From positions 1 to 64,000 of the forward strand of contig CAYYDG010000004.1 of the NCBI GenBank assembly GCA_964470555.1: 64,000 nt of DNA, read 5' to 3'. The DNA is from RBC074 sp964470555. Lineage in GTDB: Bacteria > Acidobacteriota > Blastocatellia > RBC074. The position numbers and the translations under genes were made by a program. Shown here in pieces: positions 9,446 through 19,565 of this stretch. Within the stretch, counting starts at the first letter, position 1. Each line of letters starts with the position of its first letter. The notes below the pieces were generated by a model, which saw nothing but the letters and a program-made list of their open reading frames with translations, was not told where the DNA came from and did no database searches.

Positions 9446-9928
9446 TTAGTTTTGCTGATGGCCGACCGTTTGGCCGTCATCCTGTTGCAGAGTGTCCCGG
9501 ACTTTCTTTTGCGCAACGTTCAATTTGGCGCTGGCGATTCGCATGGCGAACATAACCTGTTCCTTGGCGCGCTGGCCTTCGGCTTCCGAAATCTGATCCG
9601 ACAATTCGATTTGGCGTTGCAGTTCCAGTTGCTCCTGGCGATGCCGATACAGGCTGATTGTCGAAACCATAAGCAATGTTGCCAACGCGCCCGCCGTCGC
9701 CCATTTCAGTTGCGGCAAGGTGAGCAGCGTTCCGAGTTTTTGTAGCCAACTCTGCTTGCCTGCGCCATTTTTTCCTTTCGCCCGTTCTTGCCAACTTGCC
9801 TCTGCTGGCTCGCAAAATCCCTCCTTCTCCTGAGCGACGCGAGCCAGCAGTCGGTTGGTGAAATCCGCCGAAGGTTCTTCGCGGCGAAGCGCATGTTTCA
9901 ATTCATCGTCAAAACGGTTCTTGCTCAT
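9446..9928 (-). CDS. Anti-sigma-factor-like single-pass membrane protein
   Basis: 160 residues. ATG 9928 is preceded by GAGGAGAG. The N-terminal cytoplasmic part starts with SKNRFDDELKHALRREEPSADFTNRLLARV, a pattern common in proteins encoded after acidobacterial ECF sigma factors. One membrane helix lies around residues 80-100 (WATAGALATLLMVSTISLY), followed by a Gln/Glu-rich periplasmic helix likely to form a coiled coil. No zinc-binding HxxxCxxC motif is seen. It lies 35 bp downstream of the sigma factor gene, which supports an anti-sigma role; this is inference from position and topology. Confidence 0.7.
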   Translation of the reverse strand: MSKNRFDDELKHALRREEPSADFTNRLLARVAQEKEGFCEPAEASWQERAKGKNGAGKQSWLQKLGTLLTLPQLKWATAGALATLLMVSTISLYRHRQEQLELQRQIELSDQISEAEGQRAKEQVMFAMRIASAKLNVAQKKVRDTLQQDDGQTVGHQQN

Positions 9929-9963
9929 GTCTCTCCTCAAACTTCGTGTCTCAAACTTCTGGC

Positions 9964-10650
9964 CTAAAACTCCGTGCCTAAACTGCGGGTGACTTTTTCC
10001 TTCAGAATCGCCAACGACCGGCGCAAATGGCTTTTCACTGTGTTGAGCGGCATTTCCAGGACTTCAGCGATTTCCATCGGGTCCAGGTCTTCCTGATAAC
10101 GCAGCGTCACCACCAGACGCGGCTTTTCGGGCAGCGTCGCCACAAATCGGCGAATTGTCGCTTTCATCATGGAATCCGGCATATCGAAAATCGAAACCGG
10201 TTCCGGCGCTTCGTCCAAACTGATTGAAGCTCTTGCGCCTTGCGCTTTCTGTTTGCGCGAAAAATCAATGCAGCGATGGCTGGCGACTTTTCGTAACCAG
10301 AATTTCAAATGCGCGGGCGATTCAATCGCCGCCAGATTGCGGAACAGATGCAAGAAGACTTCCTGCGCCAGGTCTTCGGCAATTGCGGCATCGCGAACGA
10401 AATTGCGCGCCAAACTGTAAACCATCGCCTGATGTTCGCGCACCAGTTCGGCAAAGGCCGCCTGGTCGCCTTGTTTGGCTCGTGTCAGAGCGCCGTCTGC
10501 CGGTGGAGCTTCTGCCGGAGCTTTGTCTTGATGCCGCAGGCTTGCTGCCCTCTGCATTGCCACCTCTGTAAATTGTCGTTCGATCAATTGATCTGCCAAT
10601 GCTTCTACCATTGTCATTACCGGCTCTTTTGTGTGTTTTTCACTAGCCAT
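9964..10650 (-). CDS. RNA polymerase sigma factor, ECF/sigma-70 family
   Basis: 228 residues. Region 2 is visible around 70-140 (FAELVREHQAMVYSLARNF, then AEDLAQEVFLHLFRNL) and region 4 around 175-222 (LVVTLRYQEDLDPMEIAEVL with NTVKSHLRRSLAILKEK as the recognition helix-turn-helix). An N-terminal extension of about 55 residues precedes region 2; ATG codons at 10617 or 10611 are alternative starts, since no strong ribosome-binding site marks the first. It heads the minus-strand run that contains the anti-sigma-like, DUF4252, vWA, RDD and RHS genes and is probably their regulator. Divergent from gcvT. Confidence 0.9.
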   Translation of the reverse strand: MASEKHTKEPVMTMVEALADQLIERQFTEVAMQRAASLRHQDKAPAEAPPADGALTRAKQGDQAAFAELVREHQAMVYSLARNFVRDAAIAEDLAQEVFLHLFRNLAAIESPAHLKFWLRKVASHRCIDFSRKQKAQGARASISLDEAPEPVSIFDMPDSMMKATIRRFVATLPEKPRLVVTLRYQEDLDPMEIAEVLEMPLNTVKSHLRRSLAILKEKVTRSLGTEF

Positions 10651-10693
10651 AACGACTGGTAAGTGGTTGTCGGGTGCAAAAAGTTTCCGTTGG

Positions 10694-10723
10694 TTGACGA
10701 ATTTGTAAACCGCGTGCTAAGTT
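10694..10723 (+). promoter_or_regulatory. Possible promoter of the gcv operon
   Basis: TTGACG (10694-10699) and TAAGTT (10718-10723), 18 bp apart, lie about 90 bp before gcvT. The -10 match is weak. No glycine-riboswitch-like conserved core was found in this leader. Confidence 0.3.
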
Positions 10724-10810
10724 CCGCGCCTGATTCAGTAACCCCGTCAAAACACGCTTTTCCAACGAGTTTCGGGCAATTTGGCTTAACCAAACCGAGG
10801 TCTGCACGAA

Positions 10811-11917
10811 GTGTCGAACACCCAATTGAAGAAGACTGCGCTCAACGAAGTTCACCGAAAACAAGGCGGCAAGATGGTGGATTTCGGCGGATGGGATATG
10901 CCGGTGCAATATCCGGCGGGAACCATTGCCGAGCACATGGCCATCCGAACCGGAGCCGGCATGTTCGACGTGTCGCACATGGGCGAAATCGAAATCAAAG
11001 GCCCGCAAGCGCTCGCCCTGGTTCAGCATCTGACCAGCAACGACGCTTCCAAACTGGCCGACCAGCAGATTCAGTACACCGGTTTGATGACCCCGAACGG
11101 GTGTTTTGTGGACGATATTCTGGTGCATCGCTTTGCCGACGATCATTATTTTCTCTGCGTCAACGCTTCCAATTCCGATAAAGATTTCGACTGGATCAAA
11201 TCCAATGCCGCAGGATTCGACGCTCAGGTGACGAATGTCAGCGCCAATTACAGCCAGCTTGCCATTCAAGGGCCGCGCGCGGTGGACGTGATGCAGCGAC
11301 TCATTGATGTAGATTTGTCCGCGATTAAATACTACTGGTTTACGACCGGCCACGTGGATGGAGTTCCGGCGATCATCGCCCGCACAGGGTACACGGGCGA
11401 AGACGGCATTGAAATTTACTTCGATCCGGCGGAATCCGAACGCATCTGGAACAAGATACTGGAAACCGGGCAGCCTGAGGGATTGATTCCGTGCGGATTG
11501 GCATCGCGCAACACGTTGCGGCTGGAAGCGAAGATGGCCTTGTATGGGCACGAAATTGACGACACGACGACGGCGCTCGAAGCTGACCTGGGCTGGATTT
11601 GCAAGCTCGGCAAAGGCGAGTTTATCGGGCGCGACCGGTTGGTTGAACAAAAAGAAAAAGGACTGACGCGCAAGCTTGTTGGTTTTGAGGTCTTGGACAA
11701 GGGCATAGCGCGCGATGGTTATCCGGTGTTTATCGGCGATCAGGAAGTTGGTCATGTAACTTCGGGCAGTCCTGCGCCGTACTTAAAGAAGAACATTGGA
11801 TTGGCGTATCTGCCGATTGAACACACGGCAGTCGGAACCAAATTTGAAATTGATGTGCGAGGGCGAAGGCTGGCTGCCGAAGTCGTGCCGACGCCCTTTT
11901 ATAAGAGGAGTCGGTAA
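10811..11917 (+). CDS. gcvT: Aminomethyltransferase, glycine cleavage T protein
   Basis: 368 residues from GTG 10811 (GAGGT about 11 bases upstream). It transfers the methylene group from the aminomethyl-lipoyl arm of H protein to tetrahydrofolate, releasing ammonia. Typical features: MVDFGGWDMPVQYPAGTIAEH at the N-terminus, MFDVSHMGEI, the folate-site region with RTGYTGEDGIEIYF, and the C-terminal GHVTSGSPAPYLKKNIGLAYL. Length is normal. First gene of the gcv operon on this strand. The last codons and stop lie inside the left arm of a word-repeat hairpin. Confidence 0.97.
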   Translation: MSNTQLKKTALNEVHRKQGGKMVDFGGWDMPVQYPAGTIAEHMAIRTGAGMFDVSHMGEIEIKGPQALALVQHLTSNDASKLADQQIQYTGLMTPNGCFVDDILVHRFADDHYFLCVNASNSDKDFDWIKSNAAGFDAQVTNVSANYSQLAIQGPRAVDVMQRLIDVDLSAIKYYWFTTGHVDGVPAIIARTGYTGEDGIEIYFDPAESERIWNKILETGQPEGLIPCGLASRNTLRLEAKMALYGHEIDDTTTALEADLGWICKLGKGEFIGRDRLVEQKEKGLTRKLVGFEVLDKGIARDGYPVFIGDQEVGHVTSGSPAPYLKKNIGLAYLPIEHTAVGTKFEIDVRGRRLAAEVVPTPFYKRSR

Positions 11918-11981
11918 TCGGTAATCGGTAGTCGGTAGCGACTTGCTAACCGACTACCGACTACCGACTCCCGACTACTCC
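11907..11981. repeat. Word-repeat hairpin (TCGGTAGT words) spanning the gcvT stop codon
   Basis: Left arm 11907-11938 is four to five degenerate CGGTAAT/CGGTAGT words; right arm 11946-11981 is the complementary words ACTACCG/CGACTCC. The gcvT stop (TAA at 11915-11917) is part of the left arm, so the element supplies the last residues of GcvT. gcvH begins 17 nt after it. Confidence 0.85.
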
Positions 11982-11997
11982 TGAGATAGGAGAACAA

Positions 11998-12393
11998 ATG
12001 GCTTCTTACCCCGACAATCTTCACTACACCAAAGATCACGAATGGATTCGCGTCGAAGGCGACACGGGAACGATCGGCATTACCGACTTCGCCCAGGAAC
12101 AATTGGGCGACGTGGTTCATGTGGATTTGCCGCGCGTCGGCGAAACCCTTGAAGCACACGCGCATTTCGGCGAAATCGAATCGGTCAAAACCTTCAGCGA
12201 ATTGTTCACGCCTGTTTCCGGCGAAGTTCTGGAAATCAACGAAGCGTTGAACGATTCACCGGAACTGGTCAACAGCGAACCTTATGACGGCGGTTGGATG
12301 ATCAAGATCAAACTCTCCAAGGCTGGCGAGGTGGACAGTCTGCTGAACGCCAGCGAATACGAAGACTTTGTTGAATCACAGAAAGAGGAGTAA
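11998..12393 (+). CDS. gcvH: Glycine cleavage system H protein (lipoyl carrier)
   Basis: 131 residues, normal length. It carries the aminomethyl intermediate between the P and T proteins on a lipoyl-lysine. The lipoyl site is GEIESVK with Lys64, and the flanking TPVSGEVLEINEAL is the usual following strand. ATAGGAG lies six bases before ATG 11998. Second gene of the gcv operon. Confidence 0.98.
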   Translation: MASYPDNLHYTKDHEWIRVEGDTGTIGITDFAQEQLGDVVHVDLPRVGETLEAHAHFGEIESVKTFSELFTPVSGEVLEINEALNDSPELVNSEPYDGGWMIKIKLSKAGEVDSLLNASEYEDFVESQKEE

Positions 12394-12399
12394 ATAGAG

Positions 12400-12485
12400 A
12401 GGATTTACAGGATTTTTCTTGATGACGGCCTGCATCGCTATGCATGGTTTTTATTCTGATCCTGTTTCATTCTGTAAATCCTGTC
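12400..12485. repeat. AGGATTTACAGGAT-type palindrome between gcvH and gcvPA
   Basis: AGGATTTACAG at 12400-12410 is complemented perfectly by CTGTAAATCCT at 12472-12482; GGAT/ATCCTG words continue inside. It fills nearly the whole gap between the two genes. Confidence 0.8.
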
Positions 12486-12497
12486 TAAAAACAAACG

Positions 12498-13850
12498 ATG
12501 CGCTACATTCCGAATTCGGCTCAGGAACGCGACGAGATGTTGCGCGAAATGGGCCGCGAATCCATCGCCGACCTTTTCAAAGGCATTCCCGACAACCTTC
12601 AACTTAAACGTCCGCTCAATTTGCCTGCAGGACTTTCCGAAACCGAAACCCTGAATCTGTTTCGTGCTCTGGCCGAACGCAATTCGACGCGTTTTACCGG
12701 CGAACGCATGACTTCGTTTTTGGGAGCGGGAGCTTACGATCATTTCATTCCGACGATCATTGACACGCTGATTTCGCGGTCGGAATTTTACACTTCCTAT
12801 ACGCCGTATCAGCCGGAAATCAGCCAGGGAACGTTGCAGGCCATCTTTGAATACCAAACGATGATCTGCGAATTGACAGGAATGGAAGTGTCGAACGCTT
12901 CGTTGTACGACGGTTCGACCGCCACAGCCGAAGCCGTGTTGATGGCCGAGCGCGTCACCGGTCGCACCAAAGTCGCGCTGGCCGGAAACCTGCATCCGGA
13001 ATATCGTCAGGTCGTGGACACGTACATTCGCAATGCTGGAATCGAAGAAATTACCTTGCCATTCGATGAAGCGACCGGCGCGGTAAAACCGGAATCGCTG
13101 GCTGATCTCGGCAAAGACGTTGGCGCGGTGGTTGTGCAATCACCGAACTTTTTTGGCGGCGTCGAAGAGTTGAAGAAACTGGCCGACGCCACGCACAAGG
13201 TTGGCGCGCTGTTTGTCGTCGTCGTCGCCGAAGCAATGAGTCTGGGACTGTTGCAGGCTCCGGGCAAAGCCGGGGCTGACATCGTTTGTGGCGAAGCGCA
13301 ATCGTTCGGAATTCCTATCAGCTTCGGCGGTTCGTATTGCGGATTTTTCGCCTGCACGGAAAAACTGCAACGGCAAATTCCCGGTCGTCTGGTCGGGCAG
13401 GCTTTTGACCACAATGGCCGTCCGGGATACGTGTTGACGCTGGCAACACGCGAACAACACATTCGCCGTGAAAAAGCGACGTCCAACATCTGCACCAATC
13501 AGGGATTGTACGCGCTGATGGCGACGGTTTACCTGTCCACGATGGGACGGCGTGGCGTGCGCGAAGTCGCTGAACAGAACCTGCAAAAGGCGCATTACGC
13601 GGCGAAGCAAATTGCCGCGATCAACGGTTTCAGCCTGAAATTCACGTCGCCGTTTTTCAACGAATTCGTTGTCAGTTGCCCGAAACCTGCCGCTGACGTG
13701 CTGGCGAAATTGCAAAGCAAAAAGATCATCGGCGGATTGGCGTTGGAACGATTCTTCCCGGAGATGAAAAACGAAATTCTGGTGTGCGTGACAGAAACGA
13801 CGACCAAAGAACAGGTTGATGCTTTGGGCGCCGAACTGAAAGCAATCTGA
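12498..13850 (+). CDS. gcvPA: Glycine dehydrogenase (decarboxylating) subunit 1
   Basis: 450 residues. N-terminal half of the split P protein, as in many non-proteobacterial lineages. Characteristic blocks are MRYIPNSAQERDEMLREMG, SFLGAGAYDHFIPT, EFYTSYTPYQPEISQGTLQAIFE and NICTNQGLYALMATVYLS. With gcvPB it forms the PLP-dependent alpha2beta2 enzyme that decarboxylates glycine and loads the H protein. A palindrome fills the upstream gap, and the start has no clear Shine-Dalgarno. Confidence 0.97.
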   Translation: MRYIPNSAQERDEMLREMGRESIADLFKGIPDNLQLKRPLNLPAGLSETETLNLFRALAERNSTRFTGERMTSFLGAGAYDHFIPTIIDTLISRSEFYTSYTPYQPEISQGTLQAIFEYQTMICELTGMEVSNASLYDGSTATAEAVLMAERVTGRTKVALAGNLHPEYRQVVDTYIRNAGIEEITLPFDEATGAVKPESLADLGKDVGAVVVQSPNFFGGVEELKKLADATHKVGALFVVVVAEAMSLGLLQAPGKAGADIVCGEAQSFGIPISFGGSYCGFFACTEKLQRQIPGRLVGQAFDHNGRPGYVLTLATREQHIRREKATSNICTNQGLYALMATVYLSTMGRRGVREVAEQNLQKAHYAAKQIAAINGFSLKFTSPFFNEFVVSCPKPAADVLAKLQSKKIIGGLALERFFPEMKNEILVCVTETTTKEQVDALGAELKAI

Positions 13851-13872
13851 TTGTGTGAAAGCCAAATGAGAA

Positions 13873-14385
13873 ATGAGTCCGACTGAACATCCAACGAGTA
13901 TTACGGGTTTTGTCATTCGGCAGGCTGTTGAATCCGATGTGCCGCTGATTCTGCAATTCATTCGCGGTTTGGCGGAATACGAACGACTGGCGCACGAATG
14001 CGTGGCCGATGAAGCGACGCTGACGAAAACGCTGTTTGGCGAACGGCGCGTGGCTGAAGTCGTCATCGGTTATGACCACGACACGCCGGTTTGTTTCGCG
14101 TTGTTCTTTCATAACTTTTCGACGTTTCTGGGCAGGCCGGGAATTTATCTGGAAGACCTGTTCGTCAATCCCGATCAACGCGGCAAAGGATTCGGCAAAG
14201 CGATGCTGGCGTATCTGGCCAGGCTCGCCGTCGAACGTGAATGCGGACGGTTGGAATGGTCAGTGCTGGATTGGAACGAACCGGCCATCAATTTTTATAA
14301 ATCGCTCGGCGCAAAGCCGATGGACGAATGGACGATCTTTCGAGTGACTGGCGAGGCGTTGACACAACTCGCCGGGCAAGTTTGA
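13873..14385 (+). CDS. GNAT family N-acetyltransferase (SSAT-like)
   Basis: 170 residues. The block IYLEDLFVNPDQRGKGFGKAML is the acetyl-CoA-binding motif A, and GRLEWSVLDWNEPAINFYKSLGA is the motif B region. FFHNFSTFLGRPGIYLEDLFV and PMDEWTIFRVTGEAL resemble the spermidine/thialysine N-acetyltransferase branch. It lies 22 bp after gcvPA and before gcvPB, so it is in the gcv operon. The substrate is unknown; an amine or amino acid is likely from the subfamily. Confidence 0.9.
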   Translation: MSPTEHPTSITGFVIRQAVESDVPLILQFIRGLAEYERLAHECVADEATLTKTLFGERRVAEVVIGYDHDTPVCFALFFHNFSTFLGRPGIYLEDLFVNPDQRGKGFGKAMLAYLARLAVERECGRLEWSVLDWNEPAINFYKSLGAKPMDEWTIFRVTGEALTQLAGQV

Positions 14386-14391
14386 ACGTGT

Positions 14392-14457
14392 TCAGAGTAC
14401 CGCCTTCAGGCGGCTGACTCGGCCACTGAAGCCAGCCGCCTGAAGGCGGTACTCTGA
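14392..14457. repeat. 66-bp palindrome with perfect 25-bp arms
   Basis: Arms 14392-14416 and 14433-14457 are exact complements around a 16-nt loop; the core is GTACCGCCTTCAGGCGG. It fills the gap between the GNAT gene and gcvPB, 7 nt after the stop. Its exactness suggests a recent, mobile REP/MITE-like insertion. Confidence 0.9.
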
Positions 14458-14473
14458 GCGAAATGGAGTCGCA

Positions 14474-15967
14474 GTGATTAAGAAATCAAGCAATCATATC
14501 AATCAAAACGAAGGCACGATCTTTGAACGGTCGCGTCCGGGCAAAATCGGCTATCACCTGCCTGCGTTGGATGTTCCAGCAGAAGATTCGCTGATTGACG
14601 CGCGATTGTTGCGCGATGACGATCTGGCCGGATTGCCGGAAGTCAGCGAAGTGGATGTCATTCGCCACTTCACGCGGATTTCGACCTGGAATTACGCCGT
14701 GGATTTCGGAATGTATCCGCTGGGTTCTTGCACCATGAAATACAACCCGAAGCTCAACGAACGGGTTTCGCGCTTCGATGGATTTGCGGCGTCGCATCCT
14801 TATCTGCCGGACGAACAGGCGCAGGGCAATCTGGAATTGTTGAAACGGCTGGAAGATGCTCTGGCCGAAATCACCGGTTTACCCGGCGTCAGCTTGCAAC
14901 CGGCGGCGGGCGCGCAGGGCGAAATGACGGGCCTGATGGTCATTCGCGCCTGCTTGGAAGCTCGTGGCAACGCCCGCAAAGTCGTGCTGATTCCCGATTC
15001 GGCGCACGGGACAAATCCGGCTTCGGCGGCGGTGTGCGGTTATCAGGTCAAAACGATCAAATCCACTGCCGAAGGCGCGGTTGATCTGGACGCTTTGCGC
15101 GCGATGGTCAACGAAGACGTTGCTGCCTTGATGTTGACCAATCCTTCGACGCTGGGTTTGTTTGAAGAAAACATTGAAGAAGTCTGCAAGATTCTGCACG
15201 ACACGGGCGGATTGGTTTACATGGACGGCGCGAACATGAATGCTCTGGTCGGCGTGACGCGACCGGGCGATATGGGCGTGGATGTCATTCACCTCAATCT
15301 GCACAAAACCTTTTCGACTCCGCACGGCGGAGGCGGCCCCGGCGCTGGCCCGATTGCCGTGACGGCGGAATTGGAACCGTTCCTGCCGGTTCCGCGCGTG
15401 GTGGTTGAAAACGGCAAATACAAACTTACTTTCAATCGCCCGCAAACAGTTGGTCGGGTGCGTGCTTTCCACGGTAACTATTCGGTGCTGGTTCGCGCGT
15501 TGTGTTACATCCTGACGCTCGGCGCGGAAGGTTTGCGCGAAGCGACTGAAACCGCCGTGCTCAATGCCAATTACATTGCTCATCATTTGAAAGACGATTA
15601 CGAACTCGGTGTGCAGGGCAAAGCCATGCACGAAGTGATTTTCAACGACAAACGCCAGCAGAAATTCGGCGTCCACACGTTGGACATTGCCAAACGGTTG
15701 ATTGATTACGGCTTTCATCCGATGACGATTTATTTCCCACTGGTGGTGCCGGGAGCAATGATGATCGAACCGACCGAAAGCGAAGGCCGCGATGAATTGG
15801 ATGCATTCATTGACGCGATGAAAGCCATCGCCCGCGAAACTGAAGAAAATCCCGAACTGGTCAAAACGGCTCCGCACCACACACGCATCGGGCGATTGGA
15901 CGAAGCCGCCGCCGCTCGCAAACCTGTGTTGCGATGGAAACCGGCCAGCAAGGCAGCAGGCGCATAA
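14474..15967 (+). CDS. gcvPB: Glycine dehydrogenase (decarboxylating) subunit 2
   Basis: 497 residues from GTG 14474 (GGAG six bases upstream). PLP-binding C-terminal half of the P protein: the Schiff-base Lys278 is in HLNLHKTFSTPHGGGGPG, SAHGTNPASAAVCGY is the cofactor phosphate region, and SCTMKYNPKLNE is conserved. It completes the T-H-P1-P2 set; the dihydrolipoamide dehydrogenase (L protein) is not in the window. Length is at the usual value. Confidence 0.98.
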   Translation: MIKKSSNHINQNEGTIFERSRPGKIGYHLPALDVPAEDSLIDARLLRDDDLAGLPEVSEVDVIRHFTRISTWNYAVDFGMYPLGSCTMKYNPKLNERVSRFDGFAASHPYLPDEQAQGNLELLKRLEDALAEITGLPGVSLQPAAGAQGEMTGLMVIRACLEARGNARKVVLIPDSAHGTNPASAAVCGYQVKTIKSTAEGAVDLDALRAMVNEDVAALMLTNPSTLGLFEENIEEVCKILHDTGGLVYMDGANMNALVGVTRPGDMGVDVIHLNLHKTFSTPHGGGGPGAGPIAVTAELEPFLPVPRVVVENGKYKLTFNRPQTVGRVRAFHGNYSVLVRALCYILTLGAEGLREATETAVLNANYIAHHLKDDYELGVQGKAMHEVIFNDKRQQKFGVHTLDIAKRLIDYGFHPMTIYFPLVVPGAMMIEPTESEGRDELDAFIDAMKAIARETEENPELVKTAPHHTRIGRLDEAAAARKPVLRWKPASKAAGA

Positions 15968-15994
15968 GCGCTCAAAACCGATTTGACGAAACAC

Positions 15995-16037
15995 AGCAAG
16001 CCCGTTGGAATCTGCTCTCGAATCCAACGGGCTTGCT
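15995..16037 (+). terminator. Inverted repeat after gcvPB
   Basis: Perfect 15-bp arms 15995-16009 and 16023-16037 (AGCAAGCCCGTTGGA and its complement), 27 nt after the gcvPB stop. There is no T-run, so it may stabilise the mRNA end or help factor-dependent termination. Confidence 0.5.
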
Positions 16038-16190
16038 CCATCTTGCGATGACAAGCTCTCTGTTGCGGGCCAAAAGAACAAGCGATCCAGTTAAATTTTC
16101 CGCCTCTGTACAAGCCGTCAAATCGCACGTTAATATCATTGCCGGGCATTAAAAAATGACACGAACGATTGCCTTCACACGAAAATCATT

Positions 16191-16667
16191 ATGAGTCGAG
16201 CCACTGGGTCATTAAATCCGCTGACAGCGGAATTGTCCGAACAATTGCGCGTCCATTTGCGCCGTATGCTGGTGCGTCTGGACGAGCTTCGCGCTCTGGC
16301 GCCAAATCCTGCCACCTGGACCCCGCCGGTTGATGTGTACGAAACCGAAGACGCAGTGTTGATCAACATTGAACTTCCGGGAGTTCCCATAGGTCAGGTG
16401 CGCATCAAAATTCTGGACAATGTATTGAAGATCGAAGGGCAGAAAGAACGCACTACGCCGACGGCACGTTTGTTGCCCGAACCCGAACGTCCGATTCGGT
16501 TTCTTTGTCTGGAACGAAGTTACGGCAATTTCAGTCTGAACCTTCCCGTCAACTGGCAACTGGAAGCCGAACGAATCACTGCGCATTTGCGCGACGGCGT
16601 GCTGCAAATACATTTGCCGAAGGCGAAGACTTGCGGGAGAGAATTCGCAATTACGATTACGGAATGA
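16191..16667 (+). CDS. Hsp20/alpha-crystallin small heat-shock protein
   Basis: 158 residues. The alpha-crystallin domain spans about 40-140: TPPVDVYETEDAVLINIELPGV at its start, IKILDNVLKIEGQK, then FSLNLPVNWQLEAERITAHLRDGVLQIHLPK, which is the family's closing GVL pattern (GVLQIHLPK). The N-terminal arm is short. It binds unfolding proteins without ATP. It lies 88 bp before lon, pairing a holdase with an AAA+ protease, so shared stress control is likely. Confidence 0.93.
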   Translation: MSRATGSLNPLTAELSEQLRVHLRRMLVRLDELRALAPNPATWTPPVDVYETEDAVLINIELPGVPIGQVRIKILDNVLKIEGQKERTTPTARLLPEPERPIRFLCLERSYGNFSLNLPVNWQLEAERITAHLRDGVLQIHLPKAKTCGREFAITITE

Positions 16668-16755
16668 GTTCACAGTTCACAGTTTGCAGTTCACAGAGTC
16701 GCATTTGGAAGTGACCGTGAACCGCGAATTGCGAACCACGAACTGGAAACTGGTT
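16668..16755. repeat. Degenerate word-repeat hairpin between hsp20 and lon
   Basis: The left part is copies of GTTCACA; the right part holds CGTGAAC/GCGAACC/GGAAACTGG words in complementary sense. Pairing is looser than at other sites. It separates hsp20 from the lon start, and lon therefore lacks a clear ribosome-binding site. Confidence 0.55.
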
Positions 16756-19260
<2,505 letters not shown>

Positions 19261-19288
19261 TCGCTGAGCGTCTGAATTCGATTCTTGT

Positions 19289-19338
19289 GCCGCAACCGAT
19301 CATTCAAGTTTGAATCGGTTGCGGCTTTTTCTTTGTTT
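19289..19338 (+). terminator. Rho-independent terminator of lon
   Basis: Perfect 12-bp stem (19289-19300 with 19314-19325, GCCGCAACCGAT) with a 13-nt loop followed by TTTTTCTTTGTTTT, 28 nt after the lon stop. Confidence 0.92.
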
Positions 19339-19565
19339 TGCCGCAAGTTGGGATTTTGTCGCCCGGAATGAGTTCAGCCGGCTGAGCGTTTGTGCCAGCA
19401 ACCGAAACGTGTAAACTGTTCGCGTTCAAGTGACAAAAAATCGAAAGCTAAAGTGAAACGAGAGGATTCTTCCCTGAATCTTCCCCTTAAGTGGTCAGCA
19501 GTCAGAATTCAGCCACAGCCTCCTTTGAGTTGATGACTGATTGCGGTAACTGACAAGGAGTTTTT

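Noticed and set aside
10651..10810. Glycine riboswitch before gcvT
   Set aside because: The 160-bp leader has no tandem aptamer core; the operon may be regulated otherwise.
10643..11755. Long reading frame (370 codons) opposite gcvT
   Set aside because: Antisense shadow: Arg/His/Phe-rich translation without motifs, and gcvT on the other strand is unmistakable.
14879..16081. 400-codon frame opposite gcvPB
   Set aside because: Same cause: codon bias of the true gene keeps the reverse frame free of stops.
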